Source: Phycisphaerales bacterium
GTDB taxonomy: Bacteria > Planctomycetota > Phycisphaerae > Phycisphaerales > UBA1924
Length of the DNA stretch: 64,000 bases
Direction: 5' to 3'
Assembly: GCA_022072615.1 (NCBI GenBank)
Contig: JAJVHS010000045.1
Coordinates: 62,001-126,000, forward strand
The notes under the pieces were generated by a model, which was given only the letters and a program-made list of their open reading frames with translations, ran no database searches and was not told where the DNA came from. Below are positions 1 through 10,107 of this stretch, piece after piece. The stretch's first letter is position 1. Every line of letters starts with the position of its first letter. Made by a program: the position numbers and the translations under genes.

Positions 1-864
1 GCGGCGATGTGGGCGGTGCTGACGCGCCTGGAGGAGCCCAAGAAGGCCGGCCTCAGCCTGCTCCAGAAGCTCAAGCTGTACAACGGCAAGAGCATCCCGG
101 GGTACACCGAGGACTCGGTCAAGGAGCTCAAGGAGGAGGCGCAGCGCGAGGGCATGAACGGGATCAGCCCGCGCTACATCCAGGACAAGATCTCCAACGC
201 CCTGGTCAGCCGGCAGGCGATCGAGGAGAAGACCATCAACCCCTTCATGGTGCTCAACGAGCTCGAGGGCGGGCTCTCGCACCACTCGCTCATCAACGAC
301 GAGAACACGCGCAAGCGCTACCGCGAGCTGCTGGCCGTCGTGAAGGAGGAGTACGAGGACATCATCAAGGGCGAGGTGCAGCGGGCGATCTCGGCCGACG
401 AGGACGCCATCCGCAGGCTGTGCGCCAACTACATCGAGAACGTCCGGGCGTACACGCAGAAGGAGCGCGTCAAGAACCGCTACACCGGCCGCGACGACGA
501 GCCGGACGAGCGCCTCATGCGGTCGATCGAGGAGAAGATCGACATCCCCGAGAGCCGCAAGGACGACTTCCGCCAGGAGATCATGAACTACATCGGCGCC
601 CTGGCGCTCGACGGCAAGAAGTTCGAGTACAACACCAACGCCCGGCTCTACCGGGCGCTCGAGCTCAAGCTCTTCGAGGACCAGCGCGACACGATCAAGC
701 TCAAGAACCTCGTCTCGAGCGTGGTGGACGACGAGACGCAGGCCAAGATCGACGTCGTGAAGCAGCGGCTCATCAAGCAGTTCGGGTACAACGACGCCTC
801 GGCGACGGACGTCCTGAACTACGTGGCGAGCATCTTCGCCCGCGGCGACAGCAAGCAGCGGTGA
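1..864 (+). CDS. prkA: PrkA-family serine protein kinase, C-terminal part (5' end outside window)
   Basis: Open from window start; [37 protein letters not shown] and [14 protein letters not shown] are typical PrkA C-terminal sequence; stop at 862-864 followed by terminator. Confidence 0.88.
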   Translation, partial: AAMWAVLTRLEEPKKAGLSLLQKLKLYNGKSIPGYTEDSVKELKEEAQREGMNGISPRYIQDKISNALVSRQAIEEKTINPFMVLNELEGGLSHHSLINDENTRKRYRELLAVVKEEYEDIIKGEVQRAISADEDAIRRLCANYIENVRAYTQKERVKNRYTGRDDEPDERLMRSIEEKIDIPESRKDDFRQEIMNYIGALALDGKKFEYNTNARLYRALELKLFEDQRDTIKLKNLVSSVVDDETQAKIDVVKQRLIKQFGYNDASATDVLNYVASIFARGDSKQR

Positions 865-920
865 CGCCCGCTGGAGGGGCAGCGACTGCTGAGACAGACA
901 CGGCCACACGCACGCAGCAG

Positions 921-951
921 AGAGGCTCCCGCCGGGCGGGGGCCTCTTTTT
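921..951 (+). terminator. Rho-independent terminator after prkA
   Basis: agaggctcccg-ccggg-cgggggcctct, about 11 bp stem (one G-T) followed by TTTTT. Confidence 0.85.
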
Positions 952-1083
952 CTTGCCACCTTGCGGTGGAACGACTCGAACGGGCGTGGCGACATCCGCG
1001 TCGCCCGGCGGCGCCGCCGTGGCATGATGCGGCAACGACCGTTCTCCGGTACGCTACAGCTCCGGCTTCAATCGGAGAACGCC

Positions 1084-3156
1084 ATGCGCCATCTCGCCGT
1101 GTTCCTTGCGGTCGCCATCTGTGCTCTCGCCTCGGGGTCGCGGGCAGCAGAACCGGTGACCACCGCGTCGCTCGTCGCGTCGATGTCGGACCTCGAGGCC
1201 CTGACCCGGCTGCCCGCGCCTGGCACGCGCGTGGTGCAGTTCTCGTCCTACGACCGGCGGTCCAGCATGCCCGGCGGGCCGGGGTGGTTCGGCAATGCCG
1301 ACGGCTTCGGCGGCGAGCCGATCCCCGGGTTCGAATCGGTCGCGAAGGAGCCGGGCCCCGACGGCGTGGGCACGTACGTGATCTGCGACGTGCAGCAGCC
1401 CGGCGCCATCGTGCGCACGTGGACCGCGGCGATCGACGGCACCATCCGCGTTTACCTCGACGGATCGGCGACCCCCGTTTACGACGGACCGGCGTACGAC
1501 TTCCTGATGCACCACGCCACGGCGCTGGGAAAGGCCGCGGGGTTGAGCGAGGACGAGGATGCCCTCAAGAGCCTGGCCGCGTTCGAGCAGCGGTACTCGG
1601 ATTACTTCCCGATTCCCTTTGCCCGGTCCTGCCGGATCGAGTGGATCGGCGATCTGAAACGCGTGCACTTCTACCACGTGCAGCTCAAGCTGTTCCCCGC
1701 GGGCACGCCGGTGACACCGTACTCGCCGGCGGAGCTGATGAACGCCCGCGAGGCGATCACGGCGTCGGCGAAGGCACTGCGCGACCCAGCGCCGGCGCCG
1801 AATACCACGACCCGCGAGGCGAGCGTGACGGTGCCGCCGCACGAGGAACGCCAGTTGCTCGCGCTCGAGGGCCAGGGAGCCGTCCGCGGGCTTGACGTCG
1901 TGGTGAACGGCCACTCGGTGGAGACGGTTCTGCGCGGCGTGCTGCTCAAGGTGTCGTTTGACGGCCACGAGACGCCGCAGATCGTCGCGCCGATCGGCGA
2001 CTTTTTCGGCGCCGCGCCGGGCCGCGTGCCGTTCCAGACGCTCCCCATGGCGGTGGATCCGCGCGGGGTGATGAGTTGCCGCTTTGTCATGCCGCACGAG
2101 CGCTCGGCGGTCTTCACCGCCGTCAACACGACCGACACGGCGGCCGACGTGACGATCCGCGCTGCGACCGGTCCCTACGCCTGGGACGATCGCTCGATGC
2201 ACCTGCGGGCTCGCTGGCGGGTCGATCATGATCTGACGGCTCGGGGCGGCCCAAACGCGGTCGATCTGCCGTTCCTGGCGGCTCGCGGCACGGGGGTGTA
2301 CGTCGGGACCGCGGTATACATCATGAACCCGTGCCCGGTGCCGACCGCGGGGGGAAACTGGTGGGGCGAGGGTGACGAGAAGGTGTTCGTGGACGGCGAG
2401 GACCGGCCGTCGATCTTCGGGACGGGGTCGGAGGACTACTTCAATTACGCGTGGAGCGAGAGCGACATATTCCAGTACCCGTACTTCGCGCAGCCGATCT
2501 GCACCGGTCCGGACACGCGCGGGTACATCACCAACACGCGGTGGCACATCAGCGACGCGATCCCGTTCGAGTCGTCGATCGACTTTGCGATGGAACTGTT
2601 CGCGCACACGCCGACGCCGCACCTGTCGTACGCCCGGATCTCGTACTGGTACGGGCGGCCAGGATCGACCGAATCCGCGCCCGGCGTGAACACCGCGGAC
2701 CTGCGCGTCCCCGCGCTGCCGGCCTGGACGGTCCGGGCGGCGGGCGGGGCGACGAACGCGAGCATCTTCGAGGCGGAGGCCGCACGTGATCCCGAGGTGC
2801 CCAGCGCCGTCGTCGAGCACCCGCAGTACTCGGCGGGCGCGATGGCTCGCTTCACCGGGGGCGAGGGCGTGCTTCGCGTCACGGCGCCGGCGGCGGGCCG
2901 GTACCGCGTCGTGCTGACGTGCGTCTCCGGCGAGGGACCCGTCGGGTTTGACGCCAAGATCGGGGACCACGCGCTGAAGCTTCGCGGCGGCGAGCGATTC
3001 GAGATCAGGCCCGAGCCGTTCACGCGGATCCTCAACCTGTGGACCGAGCCCGTCGAGCTTGCCGCGGGAGAGCAGACGCTGCGGATCGGGAACATCGAGG
3101 ACCCGCAGAACGCCGGCGTGGGCGTCGATTTCGTGTGGTTGCGCCCTGAGAAGTGA
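1084..3156 (+). CDS. Secreted DUF2961-type (GH172-like) protein with C-terminal carbohydrate-binding-like region
   Basis: Signal peptide MRHLAVFLAVAICALASGSRA; FSSYDRRSSMPGGPGWFGNADGFGGE and GTGSEDYFNYAW match the DUF2961 pattern; CGGAGAA SD before ATG 1084. Confidence 0.75.
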   Translation: MRHLAVFLAVAICALASGSRAAEPVTTASLVASMSDLEALTRLPAPGTRVVQFSSYDRRSSMPGGPGWFGNADGFGGEPIPGFESVAKEPGPDGVGTYVICDVQQPGAIVRTWTAAIDGTIRVYLDGSATPVYDGPAYDFLMHHATALGKAAGLSEDEDALKSLAAFEQRYSDYFPIPFARSCRIEWIGDLKRVHFYHVQLKLFPAGTPVTPYSPAELMNAREAITASAKALRDPAPAPNTTTREASVTVPPHEERQLLALEGQGAVRGLDVVVNGHSVETVLRGVLLKVSFDGHETPQIVAPIGDFFGAAPGRVPFQTLPMAVDPRGVMSCRFVMPHERSAVFTAVNTTDTAADVTIRAATGPYAWDDRSMHLRARWRVDHDLTARGGPNAVDLPFLAARGTGVYVGTAVYIMNPCPVPTAGGNWWGEGDEKVFVDGEDRPSIFGTGSEDYFNYAWSESDIFQYPYFAQPICTGPDTRGYITNTRWHISDAIPFESSIDFAMELFAHTPTPHLSYARISYWYGRPGSTESAPGVNTADLRVPALPAWTVRAAGGATNASIFEAEAARDPEVPSAVVEHPQYSAGAMARFTGGEGVLRVTAPAAGRYRVVLTCVSGEGPVGFDAKIGDHALKLRGGERFEIRPEPFTRILNLWTEPVELAAGEQTLRIGNIEDPQNAGVGVDFVWLRPEK

Positions 3157-3252
3157 GCGATAGCTTACATTCGCGGCCGGAATTGGCGACCGGTTGACCG
3201 GACAAACCGGCAACGCGGGTGGCCGTCGGCGCGAAAAACCCGTTGCACGCGG

Positions 3253-3258
3253 TATGCT
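3253..3258 (+). promoter_or_regulatory. -10 element TATGCT, 5 nt before GTG 3264 (leaderless candidate)
   Basis: ggTATGCTttgacGTG; no SD; GTG 3264 is in frame with the kinase. Confidence 0.55.
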
Positions 3259-3263
3259 TTGAC

Positions 3264-5924
3264 GTGCCAGGAAACACCCACGACAAGCCGACGTCGTACG
3301 CCGAACCGCGCCACGACCCGCACGCGATGCCCACCATCGCCCCTTCCGCCGAGGCCGGCGGCATCCGGGAAACGCAGTTCGGTCCGTACCGGATCGTCGA
3401 GACGCTGGGCGAGGGCGGGTTCGGCGTGGTGTACCTTGCCGAGCAGAGTTCACCCGTCAAGCGGATGGTGGCCCTGAAGGTGCTCAAGCCGGGGATGGAC
3501 TCGGCGGCGGTCCTTGCCCGGTTTGAGGCCGAACGCCAGGCGCTGGCGCTGATGGACCACCCGGGCATCGCCAAGGTGCTCGACGCGGGGATGACGCCGC
3601 AGGGCCGGCCGTACTTCGCGATGGAGCTGGTTCGCGGGCAGGCGATCACCGAGTACTGCGACCTGCACCGCCTGGGGATCCCGCAGCGGCTCGCGCTGTT
3701 CAACTCGGTGTGCCACGCCGTGCACCACGCGCACCAGAAGGGCGTGATCCACCGCGACCTGAAGCCGTCGAACATCCTCGTCGCCGTGCTCGACGGCGAG
3801 CCGGTGGTGAAGGTCATCGACTTCGGAATCGCCAAGGCTACGGGAGCATCGCTGAACCCGCGCGTGCACACGATGATCGGCCAGTTCATCGGGACGCCGG
3901 AGTACATGAGCCCCGAGCAGGCCGAGTCGGCGGGCGTGGACATCGACACGCGCACCGACGTGTACTCGCTGGGCGTGCTGCTGTATGAACTGACCACCGG
4001 CGAGCTGCCCATCGACGCCGAGCGGCTGCGCAAGGCCTCGTCGCACGAGATCCCCAAGCTCCTCCGCGAGATCGATCCTCCGCGGCCGAGCACGCGCCTG
4101 AGCGGATCGGGGACGGCGATCACGGGAAGCCCCGCGACGGCCATCGACGACAAGGCGCGCAGGCGCGGGACCGACCGGGCGTCCCTGCTCCGCCGGCTGC
4201 GCGGGGACCTCGACTGGATCACGATGAAGGCGATGGAGAAGGACCGCACGAGGCGGTACGAATCCGCCGCGGCCCTGGCGGCCGACATCGAGCGCCACCT
4301 CCGCGACGAGCCGGTGCTCGCCGGCCCGCCCAGCGCGGCGTACCGGGTCTCCAAGTTCGTCCGCCGCCACCGCGGCGGCGTCGCGGCCTCGGTCGTGCTT
4401 GCACTCTCGATCATCACCGGCCTCATCGTCTCGGTCGCGCTGTACCGGCAGGCGAGCGCGGCTCGCGAGGACGCGAAGGCGGAAGCGACCCGCGCCGACG
4501 CGCAGCGCGAGCAGGCGCAGATCGAGGCCGGCAAGGCCCAGGCCGCCGTCGAGTTCATGGCGGGGATGTTCGAATCGATCGATCCCGAGCAGTCGCGCGG
4601 CCGGGAGGTCACGGTCAGACAGGTGCTCGACAAGGCCTCGACGCAGATCAGCACCTCGCAGGACGAGCCGCTGGTCCGGGCCGAGATCCTCGAGATCCTC
4701 GGGGGCGCGTACCACACGCTGGGCGACTACGAACAGGCGATCGACAAGTTGAACGGCGCGCTGCAGTCCCGCCGAGCCGCCGGCCTCACCGACGACGTCC
4801 GGTTCTTCCAGGTGCAGGCGAAGCTCTCGGCGTCGCTCATGTCGGCCGGAAAACTCGACGAGGCGGAGGTGGCGCTGGATTCGGCGATCGCCGGACGGAC
4901 CAAGCACCTGGGCATCGACCACTCCGACACGCTCTTCTCCCGGAGTCTCAAGGCGATGCTCCTGCAGCTCCAGGGCCGGAACGGTCCCGCGGAAGAGACG
5001 CTGCGGGAAGTGATCTCGGCCCAGCAGCGGGTCGTGGGCCCCGGCGCGTCGGCCACGCTCGAATCACGCTCGCAGCTCGCCGACCTGCTCCAGGAGGCGG
5101 GGAAGTTCGAGGAGGCTCGCAAGGAAGCGACCGACATCGTGGACCTCGCGACCAGGAACCTCGGCCCGGACAGCACGTTCACGCTCCAGGCGCAGAGCAT
5201 CCTCGGATCGATCCTGTACGACATGGGCGAGGACGCCGAAGCCGAGCGGGTGCTCCGCGGCGCGATGGCCGCCAAGCGGAAGGTGTTCGGCGAGGACCAC
5301 CCGCAGACGCTGACGACCGGCAACGCACTCCTGCTGCTGCTCACGCGCGAGAAGAAGCTGGACGAAGCGACGGAACTTGGCAAACAGCTCGTCGACACCG
5401 GCGTCAAGGCTCTGGGCCCGGACCACAACAGTACGCACACCTACATGAGCAACTACGCCGCGGCGCTGGTGCAGGCGCGGCGGTTCGACGAGGCCGAGGC
5501 GCTCTACCGGCGCGTGCTCGACAGCCGCATCCAGACGCTCGGGCCGACGTCGCGGGCGACGCTGGGGACCAAGAACAGCCTGGGCAACCTGCTGTGCGAC
5601 ACCGGCCGCGTGGAAGAGGGGTACAAGATCCTGGAAGAGGTTCGTCAGACGCTCGACGCGACGCTGCCCGCGGATCACTGGATCCTGGGCCTCTCCCGGT
5701 CGCACGTGGGCCAGGCGCTGCTGGATCTCAAGCGTTACGACGAAGCCAGGGCGATGCTCACCGACGGTTACGACCGCCTGAGCAAGGCGCTGGGCGCGGA
5801 CCATCCCAACACGCAGATCTGCGCCAAGTCGCTGGCGGACCTCGCGAAGGCGACCGGCGATGCCGAGGCCGAGGCCTCGTGGCGGGCCAAGGCCGCCCCC
5901 CCTGCGACCGACGCCGGGAAGTAG
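3264..5924 (+). CDS. Ser/Thr protein kinase with TM segment and C-terminal TPR repeats
   Basis: [40 protein letters not shown] kinase motifs; TM near [22 protein letters not shown]-like repeats to C-terminus. Start could instead be ATG 3327. Confidence 0.92.
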   Translation: MPGNTHDKPTSYAEPRHDPHAMPTIAPSAEAGGIRETQFGPYRIVETLGEGGFGVVYLAEQSSPVKRMVALKVLKPGMDSAAVLARFEAERQALALMDHPGIAKVLDAGMTPQGRPYFAMELVRGQAITEYCDLHRLGIPQRLALFNSVCHAVHHAHQKGVIHRDLKPSNILVAVLDGEPVVKVIDFGIAKATGASLNPRVHTMIGQFIGTPEYMSPEQAESAGVDIDTRTDVYSLGVLLYELTTGELPIDAERLRKASSHEIPKLLREIDPPRPSTRLSGSGTAITGSPATAIDDKARRRGTDRASLLRRLRGDLDWITMKAMEKDRTRRYESAAALAADIERHLRDEPVLAGPPSAAYRVSKFVRRHRGGVAASVVLALSIITGLIVSVALYRQASAAREDAKAEATRADAQREQAQIEAGKAQAAVEFMAGMFESIDPEQSRGREVTVRQVLDKASTQISTSQDEPLVRAEILEILGGAYHTLGDYEQAIDKLNGALQSRRAAGLTDDVRFFQVQAKLSASLMSAGKLDEAEVALDSAIAGRTKHLGIDHSDTLFSRSLKAMLLQLQGRNGPAEETLREVISAQQRVVGPGASATLESRSQLADLLQEAGKFEEARKEATDIVDLATRNLGPDSTFTLQAQSILGSILYDMGEDAEAERVLRGAMAAKRKVFGEDHPQTLTTGNALLLLLTREKKLDEATELGKQLVDTGVKALGPDHNSTHTYMSNYAAALVQARRFDEAEALYRRVLDSRIQTLGPTSRATLGTKNSLGNLLCDTGRVEEGYKILEEVRQTLDATLPADHWILGLSRSHVGQALLDLKRYDEARAMLTDGYDRLSKALGADHPNTQICAKSLADLAKATGDAEAEASWRAKAAPPATDAGK

Positions 5925-5931
5925 CGACGCC

Positions 5932-6429
5932 TCATGTAGAGGCGGGCCTGGGACCCAGCTTCCACGCGACAAGCTGGCACCCCGCCGCAACCGAGCACAG
6001 CGCGACCATCGCCCACTGCTCGGCTCCGCCGATTGTCACGGCCAGCGCGACCATCCTGTAGAGCCAGAAGGCGATCCAGCTGGTGAGTATGGCGTGCCCG
6101 ACGTGACGTACCCGCCCGTACCGTAACGACATGGCGATTCCGACCAGGATCGAGAGCAGCTCGAGGACGACGATGCCCGCCCCCACGAGGCCCCCGGCGG
6201 GCGCTCGCCACGCCGCGATGTCCACGACGGCGTCGTGGTGCTGGAGGATGGTCGGAACATGGCCCAAGGCGGCGAACTGCGCGGCGATCCCGAGCACCGC
6301 GGCCTGCGCAACAGCGACCGTGATCGCGGCGCGGGTGGTGAACCGTCGCAGGGTCTCGCGTTGATCAATCCGGGCCGCCTGGACCCCGATGGGCGCACTG
6401 TCCATGTCCCCTTGCTCGGGGACTTGCAT
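5932..6429 (-). CDS. Hypothetical multi-pass membrane protein
   Basis: Start MQVPEQGD preceded by AGAGG; four hydrophobic segments; convergent with kinase gene. Confidence 0.6.
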   Translation of the reverse strand: MQVPEQGDMDSAPIGVQAARIDQRETLRRFTTRAAITVAVAQAAVLGIAAQFAALGHVPTILQHHDAVVDIAAWRAPAGGLVGAGIVVLELLSILVGIAMSLRYGRVRHVGHAILTSWIAFWLYRMVALAVTIGGAEQWAMVALCSVAAGCQLVAWKLGPRPAST

Positions 6430-6518
6430 GGCCTCTTTCGATATCCACCGCAATCTGGCCTGTTTAACACCGGATTTCGAAGATTTCAACCCGGACTGAA
6501 AACTGGCCGGCGAATCCC

Positions 6519-6524
6519 TACGAT
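6519..6524 (+). promoter_or_regulatory. -10 element TACGAT, 6 nt before ATG 6531
   Basis: ccTACGATccgggcATG; no SD. Confidence 0.55.
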
Positions 6525-6530
6525 CCGGGC

Positions 6531-7958
6531 ATGACCACCGTGCTTCGGGAACCGACGCTCGCCGGGCGCGACCGGCGGCTGGATGCGATCGCCGAGAAGG
6601 TCGATCGCGGGGATCGGCTTTCGCTCGCCGACGGCGAGCTGCTGTACGCGACGCCGGACCTGTACACGGTGCTGGGGCTTGCGGACAAGGTCCGCCGGCG
6701 GCTGCACGGGTATGCCGCGTACTACAACATCAACCGGCACCTCAACTATTCGAACGTGTGCGCGCTGTCGTGCAAGTTCTGCGAGTTCTACCGCAAGCAG
6801 GACCAGGAGGGCGCGTACACGCGCGACATGGCCTACGTGCGTGAGGAGGCTCGAAAGGCGGTCGAGGCGGGCGCGACGGAGATGCACTCGGTCGGCGGTC
6901 TGAACCCGTACCTGCCGTTCTCCTACTACACCGAGCTGGTCGCGACGATCCGCGACGAGGCGCGCCGGCTCGGCAGCGACCTGCACGTCAAGGCCTTCAC
7001 CGCGGTCGAGATCGTGCACCTCGCGAAGATCGCAAAGGTGTACAAGGGCGCCAACGCTCCCGGCGAGGAAGGCCGAGCGGCCCGGCGTGAGGCGATCCGC
7101 TGGGTGCTGACCGAGCTCAAGAACGCGGGCCTGGGGTCGCTCCCCGGCGGCGGGGCCGAGGTGTTCGACGACCGCGTGCACGACGAGGCGTACAAGGGCA
7201 AGATCCGCAGCGACGTGTGGCTCGACGTGCACCGCGTGGCCCACGAACTGGGCCTGAACACCAACGCGACCATGCTGTACGGGCACATCGAGGACCGCCG
7301 CGACCGACTGGTTCACATGCTGATGCTCCGGCGAGCCCAGGACCAGGCGCTCGCGAGGCTGGGGTACACGGGCGTCGCTCCCACGTGGAACGTGTGCGTC
7401 CAGGAGTCGGAAAGCGGGCACCTGGGATACCGCGGCGAAACCTCGGACGCGCCGGTGATCACGCTGACGCGGCCCGGGACGCCGCTCCCCGAGCACCTTG
7501 CCTTCGGCTCGTCCGCCACCGGCCAGCCCGCAGCCGGCGGTGCGTCTGGGTACTACCAGACCATCATCCCGCTGCCGTTCTTCCCCGACGGCAGCGAACT
7601 CGAGCACCTGCCCGGGCCGAGCGGCCTCGAAAACCTGCGCACGCTCGCGGTAGCGAGGCTGATGCTCGACAACTTCCCGCATGTCAAGGCGTTCTGGATC
7701 ATGCAGACGCTGCCGATGGCCCAGCTCATGCTCCAGAACGGCGCGGACGACCTCGACGGCACGGTGGTGTGGTACGACATCACGAAGGTAAACCACGGCG
7801 CCGGGCAAGGGTCGGGGTCGGCCGCGACCAACCAGGAAGTCAACGTCTGGACGCTCCAGAAGGCGATCCGCGAGGCCGGATTCGAGCCCGTCGAGCGGGA
7901 CACCCTCTACCGCCGGGTGAGCCGCGACACTGCGGACGGCCGGCGCTGGAGCGTGTGA
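6531..7958 (+). CDS. mqnE: Radical SAM aminofutalosine synthase (futalosine menaquinone pathway)
   Basis: NINRHLNYSNVCALSCKFCEFYR (CxxxCxxC cluster), GATEMHSVGGLNP, AFTAVEIVHLAKI, FWIMQTLPMAQLMLQNGADDLDGT. Confidence 0.82.
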   Translation: MTTVLREPTLAGRDRRLDAIAEKVDRGDRLSLADGELLYATPDLYTVLGLADKVRRRLHGYAAYYNINRHLNYSNVCALSCKFCEFYRKQDQEGAYTRDMAYVREEARKAVEAGATEMHSVGGLNPYLPFSYYTELVATIRDEARRLGSDLHVKAFTAVEIVHLAKIAKVYKGANAPGEEGRAARREAIRWVLTELKNAGLGSLPGGGAEVFDDRVHDEAYKGKIRSDVWLDVHRVAHELGLNTNATMLYGHIEDRRDRLVHMLMLRRAQDQALARLGYTGVAPTWNVCVQESESGHLGYRGETSDAPVITLTRPGTPLPEHLAFGSSATGQPAAGGASGYYQTIIPLPFFPDGSELEHLPGPSGLENLRTLAVARLMLDNFPHVKAFWIMQTLPMAQLMLQNGADDLDGTVVWYDITKVNHGAGQGSGSAATNQEVNVWTLQKAIREAGFEPVERDTLYRRVSRDTADGRRWSV

Positions 7959-7965
7959 CGGCCTG

Positions 7966-7971
7966 TACACT
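7966..7971 (+). promoter_or_regulatory. -10 element TACACT, 6 nt before GTG 7978
   Basis: ctgTACACTtgccgcGTG; no SD. Confidence 0.55.
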
Positions 7972-7977
7972 TGCCGC

Positions 7978-8568
7978 GTGCCCGACACCATCGCGGCCGA
8001 ACCCTTCCGAACGTTGATGCGCCCGGGCCGCGGGCGGGTATACGCCGCACTGGCGTGCGTCTGCGTTGTCGGCGTCGTCACGGCGCTCGCGGAGATCTTC
8101 CGCGGCGCCGACTGGGTGCTGAACCTGCTGATCGAATCGATCGCGGTGGGCGCGGCGCTCATCCTGTGGACGGGCGGGAAACGCCGCGCCGGGCGCCCGC
8201 GGGCGCTGCTCGCGCTCCCCGTCGCGGCCTGGGCCACGGTGCCCGTCTGGCCCGAGCACATCTTCCGCTTCATCGGCGAACCGCTCGCGAACGCGATCCC
8301 GAGCTCATGGACGAGCACGCTCTCGTTCGGCGACTCGATCGGCTTCTTCGCGGCGATCATCGCAGTGGCGATGATCTCAAGCGTCATCATCCCGCTGTAC
8401 TTTCTCGCGACATGGTCCTGGCGCGTGGTGCTCGTCTCCCTCGCCAGCGCGGGGGTGGCCATCGCTGCCGTCCCCGTCCTGCTCTACTTGGACCCGCCGG
8501 ACGCGGTCGCGACCGCCATCGCAGTTCCGGTGATGTACGCCGCGAGCCTCGGGCCGATCGCGTGGTGA
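7978..8568 (+). CDS. Hypothetical multi-pass membrane protein; reading frame resumes after TGA as a zinc ribbon to 8688 (possible disrupted gene)
   Basis: Hydrophobic segments; after TGA 8566-8568 the same frame reads ALRTPRREPNACPQCGYDLTGLSARACPECGGGSPAGVA*. Confidence 0.65.
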   Translation: MPDTIAAEPFRTLMRPGRGRVYAALACVCVVGVVTALAEIFRGADWVLNLLIESIAVGAALILWTGGKRRAGRPRALLALPVAAWATVPVWPEHIFRFIGEPLANAIPSSWTSTLSFGDSIGFFAAIIAVAMISSVIIPLYFLATWSWRVVLVSLASAGVAIAAVPVLLYLDPPDAVATAIAVPVMYAASLGPIAW

Positions 8569-8691
8569 GCGCTGCGCACGCCGCGCCGCGAGCCCAACGC
8601 GTGCCCGCAATGCGGCTACGACCTGACGGGGCTTTCGGCCCGTGCGTGCCCGGAATGCGGGGGAGGCTCACCCGCGGGGGTGGCGTAGCCG

Positions 8692-8697
8692 TACGCT
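8692..8697 (+). promoter_or_regulatory. -10 element TACGCT, 6 nt before GTG 8704
   Basis: ccgTACGCTctgcccGTG; no SD. Confidence 0.5.
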
Positions 8698-8703
8698 CTG
8701 CCC

Positions 8704-10107
8704 GTGACCGGTGCAGCAGGTGATCGCGACGAGCACGCGAAAGGGTCGATGCACGACCCCTACGCCGCGCTGCGCAACCGCAACTACCAGCGGTACGCGA
8801 TCGGGTTCTTCAGCGGCGCGACCGGGCTGCAGGCCCTGGGCACCGCGATCGGCTGGGAGATTTACGACCGTACCGGGGACGCGCTGAGCCTCGGGCTCAC
8901 GGGGCTTGCCCGGGCGCTGCCGGTGGTGCTGCTCGCACTGCCCGCGGGCCACGCGGCGGACACGTACGACCGCCGGACGATCGTCGTGTGCTCGCAGGGG
9001 GCGTTTGCGCTGTGCGCCGTGGCGCTGGCGGTGGTGGCGTGGATGCACGCCCCGACGTGGATCATCTTCGCGATGCTGGTCTCGATGGGAGTCGCGAGAG
9101 CATTCAACGGGCCCGCCCGGAGTTCGTTCCTGCCGACCATCGTGCCGATGGACATCTTCCATAACGCGGTCGCGTGGACGAGCAGCGGGTTCCAGCTCGC
9201 GGCGGTGGTCGGCCCGATGGTCGCCGGCTGGATCATCCACGAGACGGGGTCGGCGACCGCGGTCTACCTGCTGGCGGCCGTCGGCAACGCGGTGTTCGCC
9301 GTCACCGTCACCACGATCACCCCGCTGACCCGGGCCGCGCCGTCGGGCAAGTACACCGTGGGCGCGATGCTCGCGGGCATGTCCCACCTGTGGCGCGAGA
9401 AAACCATCCTGGGCGCGATCACGCTGGACCTGTTCGCGGTGCTGCTCGGCGGCGCGACGGCCCTGATGCCCATCTTCGCCGAGGACATCCTCGACGCCGG
9501 GGCGGTGGGCCTGGGCGCGCTGCGGGCGGCTCCCTTCGTGGGCGCGTTCCTGATGGGCGTCTACATCGCGCACCGCCCGCCGTTCAAGCGCAGCGGCCGG
9601 GCGCTGCTGTGGTCGGTGATCGGGTTCGGCATCGCGACGATCGTGTTCGGGTTCTCGCGGAACCTGTGGCTGTCGCTGGCGATGCTCGTCATCCTCGGCG
9701 CTGTCGATAACATCTCGGTCGTTATCCGGCACGTGCTCGTGCAGGTGCGCACGCCCGACCATCTCCGCGGGCGTGTGGGCGCGGTCAACTCGCTGTTCAT
9801 CGAGTGCAGCAACGAGCTCGGGGCGTTCGAATCAGGCGCGGTGGCCAAGCTATTGGGCCCCGTGTTCGCGGTGGTTTCGGGCGGGATCGGAACGATCCTG
9901 GTCGCGCTGGGCGTGGGGGCATCGCTGCCCGAACTCCGGCGGCTGGGCGAGTTGAAGGAGGAGCCGGCGAAGGCCGGCGCCGCGGCACGACCGCCGCTCA
10001 CGACGACCACCTGCTCGACCTGCGGGGTGGAGCTGCCAAGCATGAACGAAGAGAAGTGCCCGGAGTGCGGGGCGACAATTCAGGAAGCGGAGACGAAGAC
10101 CTCCTGA
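8704..10107 (+). CDS. MFS transporter (EntS/MFS_3-like) with C-terminal zinc-ribbon tail
   Basis: About 12 hydrophobic segments; LPAGHAADTYDRRTIVV and NGPARSSFLPTIVP motifs; tail CSTCGVELPSMNEEKCPECGA. Confidence 0.85.
   Translation: MTGAAGDRDEHAKGSMHDPYAALRNRNYQRYAIGFFSGATGLQALGTAIGWEIYDRTGDALSLGLTGLARALPVVLLALPAGHAADTYDRRTIVVCSQGAFALCAVALAVVAWMHAPTWIIFAMLVSMGVARAFNGPARSSFLPTIVPMDIFHNAVAWTSSGFQLAAVVGPMVAGWIIHETGSATAVYLLAAVGNAVFAVTVTTITPLTRAAPSGKYTVGAMLAGMSHLWREKTILGAITLDLFAVLLGGATALMPIFAEDILDAGAVGLGALRAAPFVGAFLMGVYIAHRPPFKRSGRALLWSVIGFGIATIVFGFSRNLWLSLAMLVILGAVDNISVVIRHVLVQVRTPDHLRGRVGAVNSLFIECSNELGAFESGAVAKLLGPVFAVVSGGIGTILVALGVGASLPELRRLGELKEEPAKAGAAARPPLTTTTCSTCGVELPSMNEEKCPECGATIQEAETKTS

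Noticed and set aside
9-1895. Long +strand ORF of 628 aa overlapping prkA and the DUF2961 gene in another frame
   Set aside because: Arg/Gly/Ala/Pro-rich shadow translation typical of GC-rich DNA; contradicted by well-recognised proteins in the other frame
1054-3453. 799-aa minus-strand ORF opposite the DUF2961 gene
   Set aside because: Antisense shadow ORF; low-complexity Arg/His-rich composition, no recognisable domain
3032-4922. 561-aa and 490-aa minus-strand ORFs opposite the kinase gene
   Set aside because: Antisense to a clear kinase/TPR protein; composition not protein-like
8566-8568. TGA as a selenocysteine codon
   Set aside because: Context W-TGA-A has no redox motif homology and no SECIS-like hairpin was apparent; substitution or sequencing error is simpler
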